A stretch of DNA of 64,000 nucleotides from Hordeum vulgare subsp. vulgare (taxonomy: Eukaryota > Streptophyta > Magnoliopsida > Poales > Poaceae). Below are positions 22,388-34,524 of this stretch, piece after piece; position 1 is the stretch's first letter, and the number at the start of each line of letters is the position of its first letter. The notes under the pieces were generated by a model. That model saw nothing but the letters and a program-made list of their open reading frames with translations. It did not search any database and was not told the DNA's origin. The translations under genes and the position numbers were made by a program. The stretch spans positions 22,489,267-22,553,266 of the forward strand of contig NC_058519.1 of NCBI RefSeq assembly GCF_904849725.1, written 5' to 3'.

Positions 22388-22615
22388 CATGCGTTTATAT
22401 ATATATATATATATGCATATACACTCTTTTTATGAACACACATATACCCTACGTCTTTAAGTGTCTTCGAAAAACTGAACCGATATATAATCTTAAGATT
22501 GATAAAGTCATTATAAACGCCTTATAGTCGACGAGAACGTATGTCTCCTTTCACTGAACGCTCATCGTCGAAAATTCCGAAATTAATTCAGTACTGATGC
22601 GAGCACCAATGGTAA
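22388..22615 (-). mobile_element. Second, diverged SINE-like copy
   Basis: It shares the body of the element at 18030-18318 (gagaacgtatgtctccttt against gagaacgtctcctccc, and the gaacac...cttcgaaaaactgaaccg block). A TA dinucleotide run lies at its left end. The tRNA-like head is decayed. Confidence 0.45.
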
Positions 22616-22691
22616 TTTTGTAACTTTCCTCCCGAAATTGCTTTTTTATTAGTGAATTTTCTCAAAAAAATGAACAACTGCTGTTCCATTT

Positions 22692-25600
22692 CTAGAGTGC
22701 CCTTAGCACCGGTGTCATCTCTGCACGAGGCCAGTACAAGGCCTCCAAAGGTACAGCCATGGGCATGGTCAGCCCTGATCCTTCCGCCATGTCAACCTCC
22801 TCCTCGCCGACCCTCCTCCACTCGAAGCACTGCACCAGCGTGCCCAGCGCGAGCCCGACCATCTTCATGCCGAGCGCCTCGCCGGGGCACCCTCTCCGCC
22901 CCATTCCGAATGGCAGCATCCACTTCCCCTCGCCCCTGCCGCCTTCAAACCTCTCCGGCGAGAACCTTGTCGGCTCCTCCCACACTCTTGCATCCCTGTG
23001 CATCGTGTGCACGTTGACGAGGAGCATGGTTCCCGCCGGGATGTCGTAGCCTGCAACGGAGCAGGCGGCGGAGGACTCGTGCGGGGCGAGGAGCGGGGCG
23101 ATCGGGTGCAGCCGGAGGGCCTCCTTGATGATGCACTGGAGGTAGGGCAGGCTGGGAAGGTCGGCTTCCTCGAGGAGGCGCCCCGTGCCGACGACCTCGT
23201 CGAGCTCCGCCCTCGCCTTCGCCATGGCGTCCGGGTGGTTCAGCAGCTCCGCCATGCTCCATTCTATGGTGCTCGCCGAAGTGTCCGTGCCGGCTTGAAG
23301 GATGCTCTGTTACAGAAAAGATTGGCATAAGCTGTTGCTGTTGATGTGTATGTGCATTGTGTTGATGATGATGAAGATACTTCGCCAAAGAAAAGTGAAG
23401 ATCAATTGTAACGGCACAATGTGATTAATTGATGTGCTCTGAGCAGTCAATAGGATCCCCTGGAAATCGCAGGAAGCTGGTGAAATAGTTCATTTTCATA
23501 ATCATAAATTAATTGTAGATCTATATATGATGTTCAGTTCATAGTGTTGGAGGCAAATTGGGAGGCCCTAAAGCATCTACAGTTGGACCCCTCAAATATG
23601 GTCCCTTAAACGTTAGCGGACGCATCCGCGGACACTGATCGGGCGTGCCTTATTTTTTGTCTTCCACATCCGCATCCCTCGTATCCGAACCTTCATATCC
23701 ATACAAATACATGCAACGTTATGTAAAATCTGAGATCAACATCTTCTATCGGATCAGATTGCTTCGCCAAACAAAAGGATCATAGTTCATCGACAAATTC
23801 ATACTACAAACTACTTTAGGATAATTAAAGTGTGAACAAAACGGGGAAGGGTGGAGCGTCGTCGTCGTCATTGGAGCGGGACGTGGTGGAGATGTCGTTG
23901 TCCTTCTCGTCGGAGCTGCACCGCATGTTGGACAACCCGTGGAGCAGGCGCTCCTGCTCCTTCACATGGCGGGCTGCTTTCTCCTTCGCCGTCACCTCTT
24001 TCGAGGTCGAACGCCGCACGACCAACACCTCCCACCTCTTCCTAGCCCGCTGCCGCTCGCGACGGGCTGCACGCGCCTCGGATTCCGACATCCTCGTGTG
24101 CCCCGTTCCCGACGCGGGAATGAGGACCTAGCGGTAGCTGGGCACTGCTTCTGGAGCAGAAGGTGGTGGAGGTGGACGGCGTATCCTGGAGCGGACCTCC
24201 CGGAGCGGGAGTGACCGAAGATGCGCGCCTCATGAGATGGGCCTGCGACGTCGCCGACGCTTTGACGACGTGCGATAGGCCCAAAGGATGCAAATCCACC
24301 ATCGTCGGCGCTCTGTTGGCGTGCAACGGGCCCGGAGGATGCAGATCCACCGCCCTCTGGGCCGCCTTGTTCCTGCAGCGACCGGCGCAATGCGATGCGA
24401 AGGGCCAGCTCCTCCACTTCGACGTTCGACCCATTAGAGCTGCTTCCGTCGTCCACCATCAAATCAGTGTGGGATGGGGAAGTGGACTGGACGGAGAGTG
24501 AACTGCCGGATGTCTAGGGTTTTCCAGATTCGGGTATTTAGTGGGGTCCATGGTGGCCAGGGCTGACATGTCGGTGGTGGGCCAGGCAGTCAGGCGGGCG
24601 TGTCCGGACGCGCCCGGGCTCCCCCATATCTACCCATATTTGGGCTGGATATGAGAGATGTCGGTAGATGTTTAAGGACCGTTTAGAGAGTCCGTTTGGA
24701 TTGATTTTTCGTAATCGGGCAATGACCAGATGACACGGATGTAATGGTCCGGCTGTAGATGTTCTTAAATGGATAATCTGGTTGACTGGTTGTTACTCAC
24801 ATGCATGTCATGCACTGATGCTATTACCAGAATATAATCACTAGTTAACACATGGGCCACATAATACTGCATTTGTAGCAAAATATTCCGTCTGTAATAG
24901 TGATCTAAAACGGATTATATTTGTTTACATATACAGTATTTTGAAATAGCTTCATTATAATGCACAAAATATGTATTTTGGAATTTGTCGCTTTCCATGG
25001 GCATAAGGGAAATTTTGGTGACAATGGCTGGCAAATTGCTTTTATTTTTCTAGGTGATGAAGATGTGGACGGGAAGAGTAGTTGACAATATTTGATTGAT
25101 TTCTTTTTTTGAGACAAGACAATAGTATTTGATAAGGATGTGATTGGGATGGATGAACGACCATATGAAGCTCCTGAGCCACCAATTAAATAGCCAAATA
25201 AGTCAGTGTACGGAACTGCCTGAAAGATTCCATCACGGTTCTCAACATTCTTTTTACCAAAGTTTGTTTGTATCGTTTTGCTAAACTCATCTGGTTGAAT
25301 TTTAGTTATCTCTCATTTAACTCTATAGTCATTAGATGCGATATTATACGATGGTTGTGTGCTCACGTGGATTCTATACTTTGTATCTGTTTTTTCTATC
25401 AGATAAAATGGGACCAAATTATAAATCATATTGATAAGTTTTAGGCACTCGTTTGTTTTTATCCTTGTAAAGTTATAAGAGCATCTTCGGTCCTTCGGGT
25501 GTCTGAAATAGCGCCGTTTGAGGGTACGCCGGCGTAAAGAACGGCGTGCGGGGCTCGGGTTTCTAGCCGCTCACCCAAGGGCGCCCCGGGGTCGCCGCTT

Positions 25601-27356
25601 TCGGCCCACTTTGGACAAAAATTGACCCAATTCCGACGTAAAATTGACCCAGCTCCAACGTAAAATTGACCCACTTTTGGTTCATATTCGACATGCTTTG
25701 GCATAAGTTGAACAACAATCATTTCTTTTATCACATAGTTCGTCGGAGTCCATCAAATCGCCGAACACCCGGCGGGCATGGCGAACGCAGCTGCGCATGT
25801 GCCGGAGAATCGGGAAAACTCGCCAAGAAGCGAGGGAGGCGGGGGGCGGGGGAGGGGGCGAAGCCGCAACGAACGCTACATCCATCGATGGAGAGATGGT
25901 CTTTCTAGCGGCGGTAGGCAGGTGGGCGGCGTAGGAATTGGCACAGTGGAGAAAGGTGTGGTGTGCGAGGGGCGAATCTGGAGAAGAAAAGGCTTTTTTT
26001 CGCCTGACATGGGGCTCGATGCGGCGTTTTTCCTTCCGCCGACGTCCCCGGGCGCCCCCTAGCGCGCTTGGTTTGGGCTGGGACCGCTGGGGCCAAATTC
26101 GGCTCTAACCAGCGAAAAACCGAACCCTCGGGACGCGACTTTACCGTTTTCCTTCGTCGGTGGAAAAATTGACCCTAACCGACGGAAAACCGACTCCTGA
26201 GAATGCCACTGGATCGTTTTTTTCGCCGCGGAAAAAAAATGGCCAGGAAGGGCTTGTTAGGGACGTGGCTGGAGATGTAAAAAAAAAAGTTGTAACAAAG
26301 AGAGGAGTGTTGATCGTGCTTGCAAGGAGAAAATAGCTTAACGAATGCTTTGGTCGTTAATGAAATGCTGATGCATGGTGATGCTCTACTCACCAGGCAG
26401 AGCGCTCTGATGACCTTGTCGCTGTACGCCTCCGGATTGGCCGCCTGCATGTCCAGCAGGTCGCCCACCATCGTCCTGCCGCCGCCGCGGCCCTTCCTCC
26501 CCTCGCCGTCGACATTAGCAGCAGCACAGTGATCGTCGATGAGCCGCTGCGCCCATTCGTTGCGCTTCCGGGACAGCCGCACCGCCCGCCGGTTGGCACC
26601 GCCGATGTCCAGCACGCCGAGCATCGGCAGGAAGTCCTGCAGGTTGGACGCGCCGTGTATCGCGAAGTACTCGCGCACCATCTCCCGGAACCTGGCGGCC
26701 TCCTCCGCCTCCGACTCCGGCACGTCCCCGTCGCCGCCGTAGTAGCGCTTGCCGGCGATCATCCGCACCACCACGTTCAGCGCCAGCTCAAACGCCCGCG
26801 CCTTCACGTCGGCGCGCGCGGGGCTCCGCTCCGACGCCCCGTCGGCGGCCTCAAGGAAGAGCTGGCGCACGGCGAGGCGGACCTCGTCGGCGCGGACGGC
26901 CGCGGAGCGGAGGAGGCTGCCCGCGGAGAGCACCTCGACGGTGGCGATGCGGCGGAGGTTGCGCCAGTTGGCGCCGTAGCTGGAGGAGCCGAGCGTGGTG
27001 TAGCCGTTGGAGAGGTGGCGCGCGGAGGGGAGCCGGGGCCGGTTGGCGAAGACGACGTCGTGGGCCGTGAGGCACTCCTCGGCGGCGGCCGGGTCGGCGA
27101 CGTGGAGCACGCGGCGGGAGCCGAAGCGGAGGAGGAGCACCGGACCGTGCGCCGCGGCGAGGTTGGCCAGCGCGCGGTGGAGCGGCTTCTTGAAGAGGTG
27201 CAGGTGGCCGATGACCGGCAGGGACGGCGGGCTCGGCGGCAGCCGGAGGCTGCGCTCACGCCTGCTCTTCCTGAGGCTCCCGAGGAGCAGGAGGAGGACG
27301 AAGAGGGCCGTGGCAAGCGAGATGGGCAGGCAGGAGAGCGTCGCGGCGTCCGCCAT
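22692..27356 (-). CDS. Cytochrome P450, CYP81-type, two exons, 525 aa
   Basis: Exon 1 is 27356-26394 (321 codons, donor CTG|GTGAGT) and exon 2 is 23306-22692 (acceptor ..gttacag, 204 codons plus stop); the phase-0 intron is 3.1 kb, at the conserved A-type P450 position. Residues about 8-27 form a membrane anchor, followed by the proline-rich hinge LPPSPPSLPVIGHLH. Oxygen-binding AGTDTS is at 326-331, ExxR is E383/R386, FSPERF is at 436-441, and the haem loop PFGMGRRGCPG has its cysteine at 461. All key residues are intact. It should be an ER-bound mono-oxygenase using NADPH-P450 reductase. CYP81 members hydroxylate phenylpropanoids, isoflavones or xenobiotics; the substrate here cannot be told. 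The ATG at 27356 is chosen because the anchor follows directly. The intron carries two DNA-transposon-like inserts not seen in the + strand copy. Confidence 0.92.
23572..24765. mobile_element. PIF/Harbinger-type non-autonomous element in P450 intron
   Basis: The ends agcatctacagttggacc and, on the other strand, agaacatctacagccggacc are flanked by TAA at 23569-23571 and 24766-24768. A TAA duplication fits PIF/Harbinger. Inside, on the - strand, are broken coding-like stretches: an Arg/Lys/Glu-rich helix (REARQRARKRW type, 24091-23990), then an acidic DDDDAPPFP tail ending at 23825. These suggest a decayed element protein or captured gene. The P450 pseudogene's intron lacks it. Confidence 0.62.
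25479..26210. mobile_element. Probable DNA-transposon-like insert in P450 intron
   Basis: It starts taagagcatcttcggtcc and ends near ctcctgagaatgccactgg, with weakly matching ends. The interior is GC-rich, with repeated aaattgaccca units (25617-25672). It interrupts sequence that is continuous in the homologous intron. The TIRs are weak and no duplication was confirmed, so family and limits are tentative. Confidence 0.38.
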
Positions 27357-28670
27357 GGATGGATCTTGGAGGTCAGGGCCGGACCGTGACGCGATGGGGG
27401 AGTGATAGGATAGGCATAGGCTGGCGCACGTGGAGTGGTGTTGAGGAGATACGCGTTGCGCGCGCGTATAGTAGAAAATGGAAAAAAAATCCACTCGATG
27501 GAGATTTGCGTAGAGCGTGGGATTAAACACGACGCTAGTGCGGAGCTCGTGGACGGCCTGACGGATTCCTTTGTGAGAGTAATTTGTTTAATTTAATCAA
27601 TCCGATTTGCTTTACATGCGTGTATCTTAAAGCATCTACAGTGGGACATTCCAAACCAGCCTCAAACATCTAAGCACCCGGGTCACGGTTTTTCTAATCT
27701 AGACGAACTCATCAAACGCCGTATTGATCGGCATCCTTCATATTTAGCCTAAATATGAAGAGGATATGCAGTTATCCATGCACGTGCAGACGCATCCGCC
27801 CGACAAGCCCGGCCCACCACCAACCCCAAGGTACATCGGGAGTGTCATTGAACAGTCCGAGCGTGAGCGGCTCGGCTCGCGAAGCTCAAGCGGCAGCAGG
27901 ACAGGGAGGTCCGACAGCTAAAAGGGCTCATAATCCTCTCCGACACCTCCGGCGACAACGACCATGATCACGGCTCCACATCAAACGACTCGGACGATCC
28001 GTCACCAGCCGCTGACGTCTACAACTACCCAGCGAACAAAAGGGCAAAGAGCCGGCTGGCAAGTGGTGAATGTCCACCGTATCCGTCTTCAGTTTTAAGT
28101 TTTTAGTAGTCTAATGTGTATTATGTGAATTATGTAAACTGTAACGATGATTTTTTTAATGATTGAAATGTGCATTTCTGTGTTCGATTGTATGTTTGGG
28201 TGTCGATCTACTTTTTTTTTTTATGTACATTGCATGTTAGTCGGGCTTCTTCACGCTGCAAGTTGTCCTCCACGCACGCAACTGCTTGATCATTGTATCG
28301 CCAAAGGACACTGGTTGCTGGTTGAGTTATTCCCGAAATTAGAAGCTCGGAACAAAAATAATTATACAATTTTTTCTAGCAAAATGACCTGATTCAAATA
28401 AAGTCAAGGTCGATGAACTAAATACAAACAGTGTAGATTTCAGATAAAATCAGAAGTTAAGTCAAGGTATTTTAAAGTCCTCGTCTCTAGCTTCATTTTT
28501 TATTCTGAATTTTTCTTAGGTAAAATGTATAAAAGCTAGACTAACTTCCAAGGTTTGAATTGCCACATGAGTCATGCCACCCAAACTGTGTGAACTATAC
28601 ACTGTTGATCGCATTCGTGGCCCCTAATGCACCCCTGCACGGCAGGTTATAGAACCGGTACTTCCATGGT
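27357..28670. other. P450 5' flank with a PIF-type element fragment
   Basis: 27357-27620 is the likely promoter region of the P450; I see no certain TATA box. From 27634 a terminus agcatctacagtgggac like that of the intron element begins. A + strand coding-like stretch follows, rich in acidic, His and Ser residues (SDTSGDNDHDHGS near 27940), resembling the protein piece in the intron element. No right end was found. 28110-28670 is AT-rich with no feature seen. Confidence 0.4.
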
Positions 28671-28703
28671 ATACTTTTTTTGGGGGGGAAATAGGGAGAT
28701 TTA

Positions 28704-31700
28704 TTAAATTGCAACGGGCTTACAATCCTCAGCAACCAGCATAGTGACACATGGAAGTGGTCTATCCAACCAACATGCGGTGCTATCACCACTACGACCA
28801 AAGTTTGCTAAGCAATGTGCAACTCTGTTCTGTTCACGACTAATCTTACATAAAGTAACCTCCCTATTCAAAAGTAAATTCTTAATTTGTACCAGTAGGA
28901 CACCGTAGAGAGATCTATCATAACCAGCAGTAGCTATCATGTTTATAGCCATCGCCGAATCAGATTGCAGCACCACCGGTGATGAGGCATGAATAAAAGC
29001 CAGCTGTAGCCCTTCTTTTATTGCTTGAAGCTCCGACTCTAGCGCGTCATTGCATTGGAACAGTTTCCGGTAGGATGCAAAGATGACATCCCCTTGACAA
29101 TTTCTAAGGATCATCCCTGAACCAGCTGTTCCATCCTCGAGGTTGAAGGAGCCATCAGTAGATAAGGCCACCATGTTAGAATCTGGAGCCGGCCACTTCT
29201 TCACCATTCTTACGGGAGCAGGTGTTGGAGGGAGAAGTTCCATCACTGGGGTTTTCCCTTTCACCGTATCTTCCACACTTAATGATATGTTCTTGTAGGA
29301 GTTATAGTAGCTAGCCAGGAAAGAACATGATATATCAAGGGGGGGGGGTACCGTTTTGCCATGAACAACTTCATTCCTCAAGTACCATATCCTCCATAAG
29401 ACCATGATGATCCTGCTATGAATAGACTCCAGGACCTCCAGTAGGAAGTGGAACAGCCACTCCTTGCCAGTGCATTTGATGTCCGTACGAGGAGGTAAAG
29501 GCCACACTGTCTGCATTGTGTCCCACAGGGTAGCCGCATGCGGGCAAACCAGGAGAGCATGAAATGATGATTCCACATCGCGGTCACATAAGAGGCATGT
29601 AGATTGGGTAGTCATATGGCGCCTGTGCATCTCTGCCGAAGAAGGAAGGGAACCAGAGATCACCTGCCACACGAAGTGTCGCAACTTTGGGGGAGCTGCG
29701 ATTTTCCAAATTAGCTTCCACATAGATCGGTCACCCGTAGGAGCAGAGGAGGTTGCACCAGGACACAGCTGGTTCCAACATGTGGTCATAGCAAGGTGGT
29801 AAGCAGATTTTACCGTAAAATTTCCAGATTTGTCCCATGGCCAAGAAATAAAATCATCCAATTGGTGCACCGAAGTACGGATCTTTGTGATGGATGCCAC
29901 ATCTACTGGACAGAAAAATTGTTGCAGCAGTTCAGTCTTCCAATTCCCATGAACATCGAGGAAGTCCTTAACCTTTGTGAGCCGACATGTTCTTTTCGGA
30001 AGAATAGGCGTGAAAGGTGGCCCTCGTGGAATCCAAGGGTCTCTCCAAACCCGAATATGTTCACCGTTTCCTACCCTCCATAACATACCATTTTTGACAA
30101 GGGCGAGTCCGTGTTCTATACCTTTCCACACTGCTGAAGAGTTAGCAGGGAAGACAGTGTCCACTAGGTTACCATTGGGGTAGTATTTTGCTTTAAGAAG
30201 ACGAGCACATAAGGAATCGGGAGTGGTGATGAGCCGCCATGCTTGTTTTGCAAGGAGAGCTTGATTATAGGCCTGCATATCTCTAAAACCCAGACCACCA
30301 CGGGATTTTGGAAGAGAGAGTCGATCCCAAGCTACCCAGGCCATTTTCCTTTTTCCATTCTCAACACCCCACCAAAACTGTTGCATTATTCTTGATAGTT
30401 CATCGCACACTGCCACCGGGAGTTTAAAGATGCTCATGACATATACTGGAATAGCTTGCGCCACTGCTTTAATAAGCACTTCCTTGCCCGAGTATGAGGA
30501 ATACCGTTCACTCCATTCAATTAGACTTTTGCTTACCCTAGCTTGTAAAGATTCAAAACGTCCCTTATGCATGCGACCTTCCGGCACAGGGAGGCCGAGA
30601 TACTTTGGCTCAAATGCTTGCTGTGTGATTTGGAGGACAAGCTTTACCTCATCAGCCACTTGAGGAGCACAGTTGTCATGAAAAAGGATGGAACACTTTG
30701 AAGGGTTAATAAGTTGACCCGTCACTGAGGCATAAGTGTTCAAGACACCCTTGACAATTGTTGCATTCTCGAGATTTTCTCGGAAGAAAAGCAATGAATC
30801 ATCCGCAAAAAGGAGATGTGACACAGCCGGTGCTCTTCGGCAGATTTGGAGCGCCTCCAGCCCATCTTGTTGTACAGCCTTATGCAGTAATGAAGACAAT
30901 GAATCCGCCACAAAAAGGAACAAGAAGGGGGATAGGGGGTCACCTTGACGAATACCGCGTGTGGGAGTGAATTGTTGCAGCAATCGCCCATTAAACTTGA
31001 CAGAGAACTTGACTGATCGGACACAAACCATAATAAGAGAGACCCAGTGTGGGGCAAAACCCCATCTCAATAGAGCTCCTTCCAAATAATCCCAGTCCAC
31101 TCTGTCATATGCTTTGGATAGATCAAGTTTGTAGGCACAGAACTCCGAATTCCCAGTATTAGTTTGGATGTGGTGAATGCATTCGAATGCAATAAGGGAG
31201 TTGTCCGAAATCAATCTCCCTGGGATGAAAGCACTTTGGTTTTCAGAGATCAAATCCGTCAAGCACGGCCTCAACCTGTTCACCAGACATTTAGAGACCA
31301 CCTTGTAGATTACGTTGCAGAGGGATATAGGCCGTAGTTCTTTCAAGGTGGCCGGGTGTTGTACTTTTGGAATAAGAACAATACTAGTATCATTGACACC
31401 CAAGGGCATTTGTCCAGTCTCAAAGAACCGATGCACTGCAGCCACTATATCCTCTTTTAGACATCCCCAATTCCTTTGGAAAAACCTTGCCGGGAAACCG
31501 TCCGGACCGGGTGCTTTCAAGGGGCCAATCTGGAAGAGAGCATCTGAAATTTCCTGATCTATAAACGGGGCTAACAACCGATCATTTGTTTCAGGTGATA
31601 TTTTCTGACCAAGGGTATCCAGAACGGGGTTCGGATTTAGGGTGGGGTCCTTAGTGTATAATTCCTTGAAGTAAGACGCAGACATACGTTCCATCTCTGT

Positions 31701-32859
31701 AGGAGAATGACACCAGGAACCATCCTCCTTTTGTAGTCTACGGATATTGTTTCTCCTTGCCCTCCAGACAGCTTGACGGTGAAAGTATTTTGTGTTACGA
31801 TCCCCTTCTTTCAACCATGATATTCTGCTCCGTTGCAACCACATCATATCTTCTCGATATAGGAGTTCATCAAGTTTTTGCATTTTCATACGTAGTAAGA
31901 GACGGTCAGCATTAGCTAGTTGCAAGTTCTCAAGCTCTTTACGTAGTGCCTCGATCTGTTTTTCCACCTTCCCAAAGTTTGCTTTGCTCCATCGGCGTAA
32001 GGCACTCATGACCGAGCTTAGAGAGGTGGACACATTGCCCAAATCTCCACCAGACCGTACCTTGGCCCATGTTTGTGAAATAAGCTCCGGGAGTTTGTGG
32101 TCACGCTCCCACATAATCTCATACTTTGGAGTACCCTTGCGCCGTCGATCCTCAGTTGAATCTAGGATCATCACTATAGGGCAATGATCTGATCTAGGGG
32201 AGACAAGGTGCTGCACGCTATCATAAGGGAAGAGTTCCCGCCAGTCATCACAGGCACATGCCCGGTCTAGACGGACACGGACATTACCTTGTCCCAGTTG
32301 GCCATTGTCGAAAGTGTAGGGCGCGCCCATAAAGCCTAGGTCCACCACTTCACAGAGTTTAAGAGCATCCCTAAATGCCATCATCTGGTTCTCAGCCCTG
32401 CTAGTGTTGGAGAAGTGTTCATGTTGCCACATAGCCTCGTTAAAGTCACCACATATTACCCAAGGCAAGGCCGATGAGTTTTTCAGTCTCACCAGATGAT
32501 CCCACATACGTTGACGGTTTTCAACCGTGGGCTCACCATACACAAAGGTAGATTGCCACGTTGTTCCCACTCCTTGATCTAGCACCACCACATCTATAAA
32601 CCTGCTGCATGACTCAAGTACTGTGACTGTTAGTGATTCATCCCATAATAGCGCAAGACCTCCGCCACGGCCATCAGAATCGACACCGCAGAAACCTTTT
32701 AGTCCTAGTTTCCATCTCAGAGTTTCAACCTTTGCCCTTGGCTGTCGCGTCTCCGCAAGAAAGACCAAGCGCGGGCAATGGGCTTTTACAAGAGCCCTAA
32801 CTTCGCGAATTGTCCGGCGGTTCCCTACCCCCCCGGCAGTTCCAGAACAAGTGACTCAT
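28704..32859 (-). pseudogene. LINE ORF2: endonuclease, reverse transcriptase, RNase H; one frameshift
   Basis: From 32768 the frame is open for 1354 residues. The order is an APE-type endonuclease (VICGDFNEAMW near the start, SDHCPIVM at its end), a reverse transcriptase with GIRQGDPLSPFLF and the catalytic LLFADDSLLFF, the zf-RVT region (WKLIWKIAAPPKLRHFVWQV, then a Cys/His cluster), and a C-terminal RNase H with STDGS, ESELQA, QSDSAM and NRVAHCLA. The natural start is the ATG at 32859, which overlaps the ORF1 stop as ATGA. Between it and the long frame a run of seven G (- strand; + 32828-32834) is one base too long, so translation from that ATG stops early. Either one mutation or one sequencing error separates this from an intact ORF2. 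Confidence 0.9.
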
Positions 32860-33983
32860 TGGGACGGGCGGCACTCCTCTTCGGAGCCCGCCAAGTTGGA
32901 GTCAGTACCCACCTTTGCTCGTTTACTACACCCAGCAACACTACTTTCATCAGGGGCGTCCGAGGGTTTATCAGTCAACAACATGATCCCATTCCTTACG
33001 GCAATATCCTCAACAGCATCTTGCATGGTAACAGCCTTAGGATTCATCAACCTCTTCCGAGAGAGTTTATCCAGGTCCATATCGGCGAATTGGTCCATCG
33101 GAGGAGGGCTAGAGTTTTGTTGTACATGAACTGTCCCAGGGGGCATAGCTGCTTGTGTTGCCACAGCAATAGTTGGAGAGATTTTGCTTTCATGTGTATA
33201 TACCCTCTCTGAACGGGCACGGCCAGGTTGATCCGCATACAGGTAGGCACCAAATTTTAGATCCTTCTCTGCAAAAACCCCATCACCACATTCCTTATGC
33301 TCGTGACCTATTACTCCACATGCAATACAGAATCTTGCAAGTTTCTCGTATCGGACAGCAAATATGTGGTGCATCTTGTCCTTGACAATGCTAACAAATT
33401 TAGTAAATGGCTTCCTGATGTCATGGTTGATTCTTACTCGCACGTAGTCACCTCGTGAATTCCCATTGATCCGAGTTTCCAGAACCTCTCCAGCCGATCG
33501 CTGTAGTTTGACAATCAGATCATGCCGGCAATAGCCATCCGGCAATTTGTGAATTTGCAGCCATATGGGCATGTTGAACATTGGAACGTTCTCTGCCCGT
33601 GTAAATCCGTCGTATGATGCAATCATAACAGCCATGTTGCGGAAGAGCCAAGGCCCTTGTTGCATGATGCGATCCCAGTCGCCCAAACAATACACCTGCA
33701 CCACGAAGAGATTTGGTCCGATGGGACGGAACCGGACCTGCTGCGAGCAGTTCCAAGCTGCTCGCATATCCTTGTAGAACGCGGTTTGGCTGAACAGCTT
33801 GGGGGTATGAACCCTAGCGAGGGCAATCCAGCGGATTTCCTCCAGAAGTTCAGGGGCTTCCTCCTCCACGACGACATCATCGAACTCATCTTCGTGGAGG
33901 TCAAGTTTCTCGAAGAAATCACCAAGGTCGTCATCGTTCCCTTGGGAATTGCCAAAAGCACCAACGGAAGGTGAAGTAGCCAT
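32856..33983 (-). CDS. LINE ORF1: DUF4283 and CCHC zinc-knuckle protein, 375 aa
   Basis: An intact frame starting at ATG 33983. An acidic N-terminus is followed by a DUF4283 domain (about residues 45-190, with FLV-type strands and the GPWLFRN block) and a zinc knuckle CIACGVIGHEHKEC. This is the standard ORF1 of plant L1 LINEs, an RNA-binding chaperone for the element RNA. Its TGA overlaps the ORF2 ATG as ATGA, an arrangement that fits termination-reinitiation. The C-terminal part is low-complexity and basic/acidic mixed. Confidence 0.9.
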   Translation of the reverse strand: MATSPSVGAFGNSQGNDDDLGDFFEKLDLHEDEFDDVVVEEEAPELLEEIRWIALARVHTPKLFSQTAFYKDMRAAWNCSQQVRFRPIGPNLFVVQVYCLGDWDRIMQQGPWLFRNMAVMIASYDGFTRAENVPMFNMPIWLQIHKLPDGYCRHDLIVKLQRSAGEVLETRINGNSRGDYVRVRINHDIRKPFTKFVSIVKDKMHHIFAVRYEKLARFCIACGVIGHEHKECGDGVFAEKDLKFGAYLYADQPGRARSERVYTHESKISPTIAVATQAAMPPGTVHVQQNSSPPPMDQFADMDLDKLSRKRLMNPKAVTMQDAVEDIAVRNGIMLLTDKPSDAPDESSVAGCSKRAKVGTDSNLAGSEEECRPSQ

Positions 33984-34237
33984 CGTTATCGCATGTAGAC
34001 CGGAAGACGCGGAGGAACACTGCTATGGCGAGGGGGAGGCGGAACGGAAGGTGCGAGGTGGGAGGCGAGGGACGCGAGGCGCGAGGTGGTAGGCGATGGG
34101 GTGCGAGGGTATGTGCAGGTTCTCGCCGGCCGCCGGCACGGGGTGGACTTACGGCGGGGATTCGCTGTAAGGAGTTGGAAACCCTAGCTACGCTAGGGGA
34201 CGATAGCATGTAAATTTTACAATCTACTAACATTGAA

Positions 34238-34295
34238 GGAATACCACGATAAAAGTTGGGGAGGAATAGCACGATAAAAGTTGGGGAGGAATACC
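34238..34295. repeat. 25-bp tandem repeat, 2.3 copies
   Basis: The unit ggaataccacgataaaag plus ttgggga is repeated with one mismatch at 34263, and a partial third copy follows. It sits where the LINE 5' end should be. Confidence 0.85.
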
Positions 34296-34524
34296 GTGAG
34301 CTTCTCTGGCCGGTCTTGCAGGATCCGGTCGGTTTAGGCATTTGGTGGATCTACCTGCGAGCTTTCGTGGTCTTCGGAGTTTCTACATATCTTTATAGCA
34401 TTTCCCCCTTTGGCGGTGATTTAGTTCGCAGATCGGGACCATCCACGTCTCCTGGTCTGCATCGATGGATTCCCCGTGGCTAGCCTCCTGGGATTCAAAA
34501 GGTTGGATATGCCGACGCGTAGGT

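Larger units (their letters stand above)
28675..34230 (-). mobile_element. Nearly full-length L1-type LINE
   Basis: On the - strand it has a GC-rich 5' UTR (about 34230-33984), ORF1 (33983-32856), ORF2 (32859-28704) and a very short 3' UTR ending in seven A residues (28675-28681 read on + as T). The domain order Gag-like zinc knuckle, endonuclease, reverse transcriptase, RNase H is that of plant L1 LINEs. ORF1 is intact and ORF2 needs one base change. I could not find a target duplication, so the 5' end is approximate. Confidence 0.9.

Noticed and set aside
26529..27389. 286-codon + strand frame opposite P450 exon 1
   Set aside because: Antisense shadow of a GC-rich exon; the - strand P450 explains the openness.
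28675..34230. Exact target-site duplication for the LINE
   Set aside because: The sequence left of the poly(A) (cttccatggtatac) was not found near 34200-34300, so no duplication is claimed.
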